From Deltaproteobacteria bacterium (GTDB lineage: Bacteria > Myxococcota_A > UBA9160 > UBA4427): DNA of 8,571 nucleotides. The notes under the pieces were generated by a model. That model saw only the letters and a list, made by a program, of their open reading frames with translations, did no database searches and was not told the origin of the DNA. The stretch is taken from contig DRKE01000232.1 in NCBI GenBank assembly GCA_011051925.1, forward strand, positions 1-8,571, in the 5' to 3' direction. The position numbers were made by a program, and so were the translations under genes. How positions within the stretch are numbered: the stretch's first letter is position 1; every line of letters starts with the position of its first letter. Positions 6,531 to 8,571 of this stretch are shown here, in pieces.

Positions 6531-6555
6531 TCGACCGATCCCGGAGGAGGTCGCG

Positions 6556-6584
6556 AGAGTAGCCGTAGGCCCCCAGGGCGTCAA
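6556..6584 (-). promoter_or_regulatory. Sigma70-type promoter of the complex I-like operon
   Basis: On the minus strand TTGACG (6584-6579) and TACTCT (6561-6556) are separated by exactly 17 bases. The -35 matches TTGACA at five of six positions; the -10 keeps the first T, the A and the last T. A T-rich GTTTTCG stretch lies just upstream of the -35. Transcription would start near 6549, leaving a leader of about 65-80 bases. No competing gene lies between it and the first open reading frame of the operon. Confidence 0.5.
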
Positions 6585-6684
6585 CGAAAACGCCGGCCAC
6601 ACGGGAGCCCCACCGCATCCGCGCTCGCGCCCCGGGGTCGATGGCGCGGGGAATCCGGGCGGGCGGGGTCGGAACGGATCGGGG

Positions 6685-6693
6685 TGGTAGAGT
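6685..6693 (+). promoter_or_regulatory. Extended -10 element for gpsA, suggesting a leaderless transcript
   Basis: TGGTAGAGT: an extended -10 (TGn) followed by TAGAGT, which agrees with TATAAT at four of six bases. No convincing -35 lies 16-18 bases upstream. The GTG start of gpsA begins 7 bases after the hexamer, about where transcription would begin, so the message would have almost no leader. No clear ribosome site is present, which agrees. Confidence 0.35.
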
Positions 6694-6700
6694 CCCGACC

Positions 6701-7714
6701 GTGAGCACACCGACCGCCGTCCTGGGCGCGGGCAGCTTCGGCACTTGCCTGGCGATGCTGTCGGCGCGGGAACACGACGTGAAGATCTGGTCGCGCCGGC
6801 CGGAAGTGGCCGAAGCGATCAATCGCAGTCGTCGCAACCCCCGCTACCTGAGTGGATTCGAACTGCCTCCACGGGTCGAGGCCACCGACGATCTGCGCGA
6901 AGCGCTGGCAGGCCGCGAACTCGTGATCGTCGCGGTACCCAGCCATGCGTTGCGGGACGTCATGTGTCGGGCGGGTCCCTTCATCGAACCCGGCGCCATC
7001 GTCGTATCGGCGGTCAAGGGAATCGAGTACGAGACGGGGCTGACGATGCACGGGGTCCTCGAGGAGGTCCTCGGACCGGAACACCATCCTCGACTCGTCG
7101 CCCTTTCCGGCCCTTCCTTCGCGGCCGAGATCGCCCGTCAGCGGCCGACGGTCGTGACCCTCGCGTGCCGGGAAGAAGTCTTCGCGATCTCGGTCCAGGC
7201 CACGCTCTCCTGTCCCTGGTTCCGTTGTTATACGCATACGGACGTGATCGGCGTCGAGACGGCCGGTGCGCTCAAGAACGTGATCGCCATCGCGGTCGGC
7301 ATCTCCGACGGGATGGACGGGGGGCTCAACGCGCGAGCCGCCCTGATGACCCGGGGACTGGCCGAGATCACACGGATCGGTGTCGCACAGGGTGCGGAGC
7401 CCGAGACCTTCCTGGGGCTCTCGGGCATGGGGGATCTGTTGCTGACCTGTACGGGGGATCTTTCGCGCAACCGGCGGGTCGGGTTGGGCCTCGGACAGGG
7501 TCGGAGACTCGAGCAGATCAAGGCCGAGCTCGGCGAGGTGGCGGAGGGAATCGAGACGACCCGGGCCGCCGTCCGCCTGGCGGATCGACTGGGGGTCGAA
7601 GCCCCGATCACGAATCTGGTGCGCGCCGTGATCGATGGCGAGAAGACCCCCGGGGAGGCCGGGCATGCCCTGATGACCCGCCAGCTCCGTAGCGAACGCG
7701 AGCGGAAGCCATAA
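6701..7714 (+). CDS. gpsA: NAD(P)-dependent glycerol-3-phosphate dehydrogenase
   Basis: Cytosolic enzyme of 337 residues, the usual family length. It reduces dihydroxyacetone phosphate to sn-glycerol 3-phosphate, the backbone for phospholipid synthesis. The N-terminal Rossmann fold starts at once with VLGAGSFGTCLA (7-18, GxGxxG). Further motifs are SAVKGIE (103-109, with Lys106), SGPSFAAEIA (136-145), ETAGALKNVIAIAVGI (186-201, with catalytic Lys192), NARAALMTRGLAE (210-222), GLSGMGDLLLTCTG (239-252) and SRNRRVG (255-261), all typical of GpsA. The GTG at 6701 is chosen over an in-frame ATG at 6641, because the extra 20 Gly/Arg-rich residues have no place in the fold, and the -10-like element sits between the two. 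It is transcribed away from the complex I-like operon, with 224 bases between starts. Confidence 0.97.
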   Translation: MSTPTAVLGAGSFGTCLAMLSAREHDVKIWSRRPEVAEAINRSRRNPRYLSGFELPPRVEATDDLREALAGRELVIVAVPSHALRDVMCRAGPFIEPGAIVVSAVKGIEYETGLTMHGVLEEVLGPEHHPRLVALSGPSFAAEIARQRPTVVTLACREEVFAISVQATLSCPWFRCYTHTDVIGVETAGALKNVIAIAVGISDGMDGGLNARAALMTRGLAEITRIGVAQGAEPETFLGLSGMGDLLLTCTGDLSRNRRVGLGLGQGRRLEQIKAELGEVAEGIETTRAAVRLADRLGVEAPITNLVRAVIDGEKTPGEAGHALMTRQLRSERERKP

Positions 7715-7728
7715 GCGAACATGTTCGC
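7715..7728. repeat. Perfect 14-base palindrome after gpsA
   Basis: GCGAACATGTTCGC begins on the base after the gpsA stop codon and is a perfect inverted repeat. As RNA it could form a 5-base stem with a CATG loop, but no T tract follows, so it is a poor intrinsic terminator. As DNA it resembles an operator with GAAC/GTTC half-sites 2 bases apart; LexA sites of the Gram-positive type have the same half-sites but 4 bases between them. Which protein would bind is unknown. Confidence 0.4.
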
Positions 7729-7773
7729 ATCCTGCTTCGTGGATCGGACACGGGCGAAATCCCGTCGAATCGC

Positions 7774-7779
7774 TAGATT
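7774..7779 (+). promoter_or_regulatory. Possible -10 element upstream of feoA
   Basis: TAGATT in an AT-richer patch, four of six bases matching TATAAT, 11 bases before the Fur-like palindrome. No good -35 is visible at standard spacing. A second candidate, TACATT at 7812-7817, lies just after the palindrome. In either case the palindrome would overlap the promoter or the first transcribed bases. Confidence 0.3.
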
Positions 7780-7790
7780 CCCCATCCATC

Positions 7791-7809
7791 GGAAACGACA
7801 TTCGTTTTC
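7791..7809 (+). promoter_or_regulatory. Fur-box-like operator upstream of feoAB
   Basis: GGAAACGACATTCGTTTTC is a 19-base interrupted palindrome (AAACG, then five bases, then CGTTT). It agrees at 12 of 19 positions with the classical Fur box GATAATGATAATCATTATC. It is AT-rich in a GC-rich background and lies 65 bases before the feoA start, in the only intergenic region of this operon seen here. Fur with Fe(II) repressing feoAB under iron sufficiency is the natural reading; a DtxR-family or other Fur-family repressor is possible. Confidence 0.5.
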
Positions 7810-7874
7810 AATACATTCCCGACCGGCCGCCTGGCCACCGAACGTTCCGCCCGACCCCGTCGGATCCCATCGCC

Positions 7875-8210
7875 ATGCTTGAACCCACCTTGTCCGAATC
7901 GCCTGAACCCAAGACCCTCGATCAGATCCCGACGGGCCATCGGGTCGAGGTTCTCGACGTGGCCGGCAATGATGCCGTCGCGCGCCGGCTGGACGATCTC
8001 GGGCTTCGCAGGGGCGTGCCCATCCGGGTGATCCGGAAAGCCCCCCTCGGCGATCCGACGGTCTTCGAGCTTTGCGGTTATCAGCTCTGCCTCCGGCGGA
8101 GCGAAAGCGCGCGCGTCCGGGTCCTCGATCGGCCGATGCCCGACCTGGAGGACGGACACGAAGCGGGCGGGAAGACCCCGTCGGATCCGTCCGCAGCCCA
8201 TCCCGGATGA
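7875..8210 (+). CDS. feoA: FeoA, SH3-like accessory protein of ferrous iron transport
   Basis: Small cytosolic protein of 111 residues with the FeoA SH3-like fold at about 13-86: TLDQIPTGHRVEVLDV (14-29), RRLDDLGLRRGVPIRVI (37-53, the conserved L..LG...G..I.V pattern), GDPTVFELCGYQLCLRR (59-75) and the closing strand ARVRVL (79-84). FeoA is thought to act on the FeoB transporter at the inner membrane. A polar tail of about 25 residues (86-111) extends beyond the usual 75-90 residue length. The ATG at 7875 has no obvious ribosome site. Its TGA overlaps the feoB ATG (ATGA), the usual feoAB coupling. The Fur-like palindrome 65 bases upstream suggests iron control. Confidence 0.93.
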   Translation: MLEPTLSESPEPKTLDQIPTGHRVEVLDVAGNDAVARRLDDLGLRRGVPIRVIRKAPLGDPTVFELCGYQLCLRRSESARVRVLDRPMPDLEDGHEAGGKTPSDPSAAHPG

Positions 8211-8571
8211 CCAGCGCACGGCTCGAATCCGCGGACCGGAGCGGGACCGCCGCGGCCGGATCGGGCCCCGATGCGAAGCCCCTCGTCTTCGGACTGCTCG
8301 GCAGCCCGAACGCGGGCAAGACGACGATCTTCAACGCGCTCACGGGCCTGCGCGCACGCGTGGGCAACTATCCCGGCGTCACGGTCGAACGTCGCGAAGC
8401 GGATCTCGATCTCGATGGCGTCCCTGCCCTGTTGATCGATCTGCCCGGCACCTACGGGCTCGAACCGATCAGCGCCGACGAAGCGGTCGTCCATCACGTC
8501 CTGGCGGGAAAGGCCCGGGGCGTCGCGAAGCCCGATGCCCTGATCCTCGTCGTCGATGCCTGCTCGCTTCC
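8207..8571 (+). CDS. feoB: FeoB ferrous iron transporter, N-terminal G domain (cut by window edge)
   Basis: The first 121 codons of FeoB, the GTP-binding inner-membrane Fe(II) transporter; the gene runs past the right edge. After a low-complexity stretch of about 25 residues rich in Ala/Ser/Gly, the G domain shows G1 GSPNAGKTTIFNALTG (32-47), the switch region VGNYPGVTVE (52-61) and G3 DLPGTYGLEPIS (78-89), followed by DEAVVHHVL and DALILVVDA. The G1 loop reads GSPNAGKTT where GNPNCGKTT is common, a conservative change. The G4 NKxD motif and the membrane domain are outside the window. The start ATG overlaps the feoA stop, so translation is probably coupled. Confidence 0.95.
   Translation, partial: MTSARLESADRSGTAAAGSGPDAKPLVFGLLGSPNAGKTTIFNALTGLRARVGNYPGVTVERREADLDLDGVPALLIDLPGTYGLEPISADEAVVHHVLAGKARGVAKPDALILVVDACSL

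Noticed and set aside
6641..6700. Upstream ATG extension of gpsA by 20 codons
   Set aside because: GpsA proteins begin a few residues before the GxGxxG motif. The extension is Gly/Arg-rich and would span the likely -10 element.
5986..6837. 283-codon minus-strand frame ending on the nuoH start
   Set aside because: It would overlap the gpsA 5' end and both promoters. Its product is low-complexity, while the alternative frame at 6042-6476 encodes three clear membrane helices.
7715..7740. Intrinsic terminator after gpsA
   Set aside because: The palindrome gives only a 5-base stem and no run of T follows, so I treat it as a palindromic site, not a terminator.
1..8571. CRISPR arrays, tRNA/rRNA genes, insertion sequences
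   Set aside because: No regularly spaced repeats, no tRNA cloverleaf or rRNA-like stretch and no transposase motifs were seen. The only non-coding stretches are about 224 and 160 bases long.

Overview
The window comes from a GC-rich bacterial chromosome with compact, operon-style gene packing. The Fe(II) transport genes and GpsA are of ordinary bacterial type. I cannot assign a phylum from sequence alone; a Myxococcota/Desulfobacterota-like or Planctomycetota-like background would fit the base composition and the style of the GpsA, but that is only an impression. Codon choice looks the same on both sides of the window, so I see no sign of recent transfer.

Left three quarters (minus strand, read right to left from about 6550 to 1): one operon of membrane proteins homologous to the membrane arm of respiratory complex I. 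The order is small three-helix protein (the position of NuoA) - NuoH - NuoJ - NuoK - NuoL - NuoM - NuoN (cut by the left edge). Genes overlap or are separated by at most 15 bases, apart from a 52-base gap before nuoH. A clean sigma70-type promoter (TTGACG, 17 bases, TACTCT) precedes the first gene. This is the canonical A-H-J-K-L-M-N order with every hydrophilic subunit gene (B, C, D, E, F, G, I) missing from the locus; NuoH runs straight into NuoJ where NuoI would usually sit.

The exceptional point is what these subunits lack. By hand alignment to the E. coli proteins, many ionisable residues of the proton path are replaced: both NuoK glutamates (Glu36 to Ser, Glu72 to Gln), the helix-5 glutamate of NuoM (Glu144 to Gly) and of NuoL (Glu144 to Thr), NuoM Lys265 to Gln, the SYE glutamate and part of the acidic quinone loop of NuoH, and the conserved Tyr of the NuoJ pi-bulge helix. 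Yet the reading frames are long, intact and hydrophobic, and folds and gene order are retained. This looks like a maintained but re-purposed complex I membrane module rather than a decayed one, and it is the best candidate for an undescribed system here.

Right quarter (plus strand): gpsA (glycerol-3-phosphate dehydrogenase, phospholipid precursor supply) is divergently transcribed, probably as a nearly leaderless message. A 160-base intergenic region follows, with a perfect 14-base palindrome and a Fur-box-like 19-base palindrome. It is followed by feoA and the start of feoB (ferrous iron uptake), overlapping by ATGA and running off the right edge. The Fur-like site fits iron-repressed control of feoAB.
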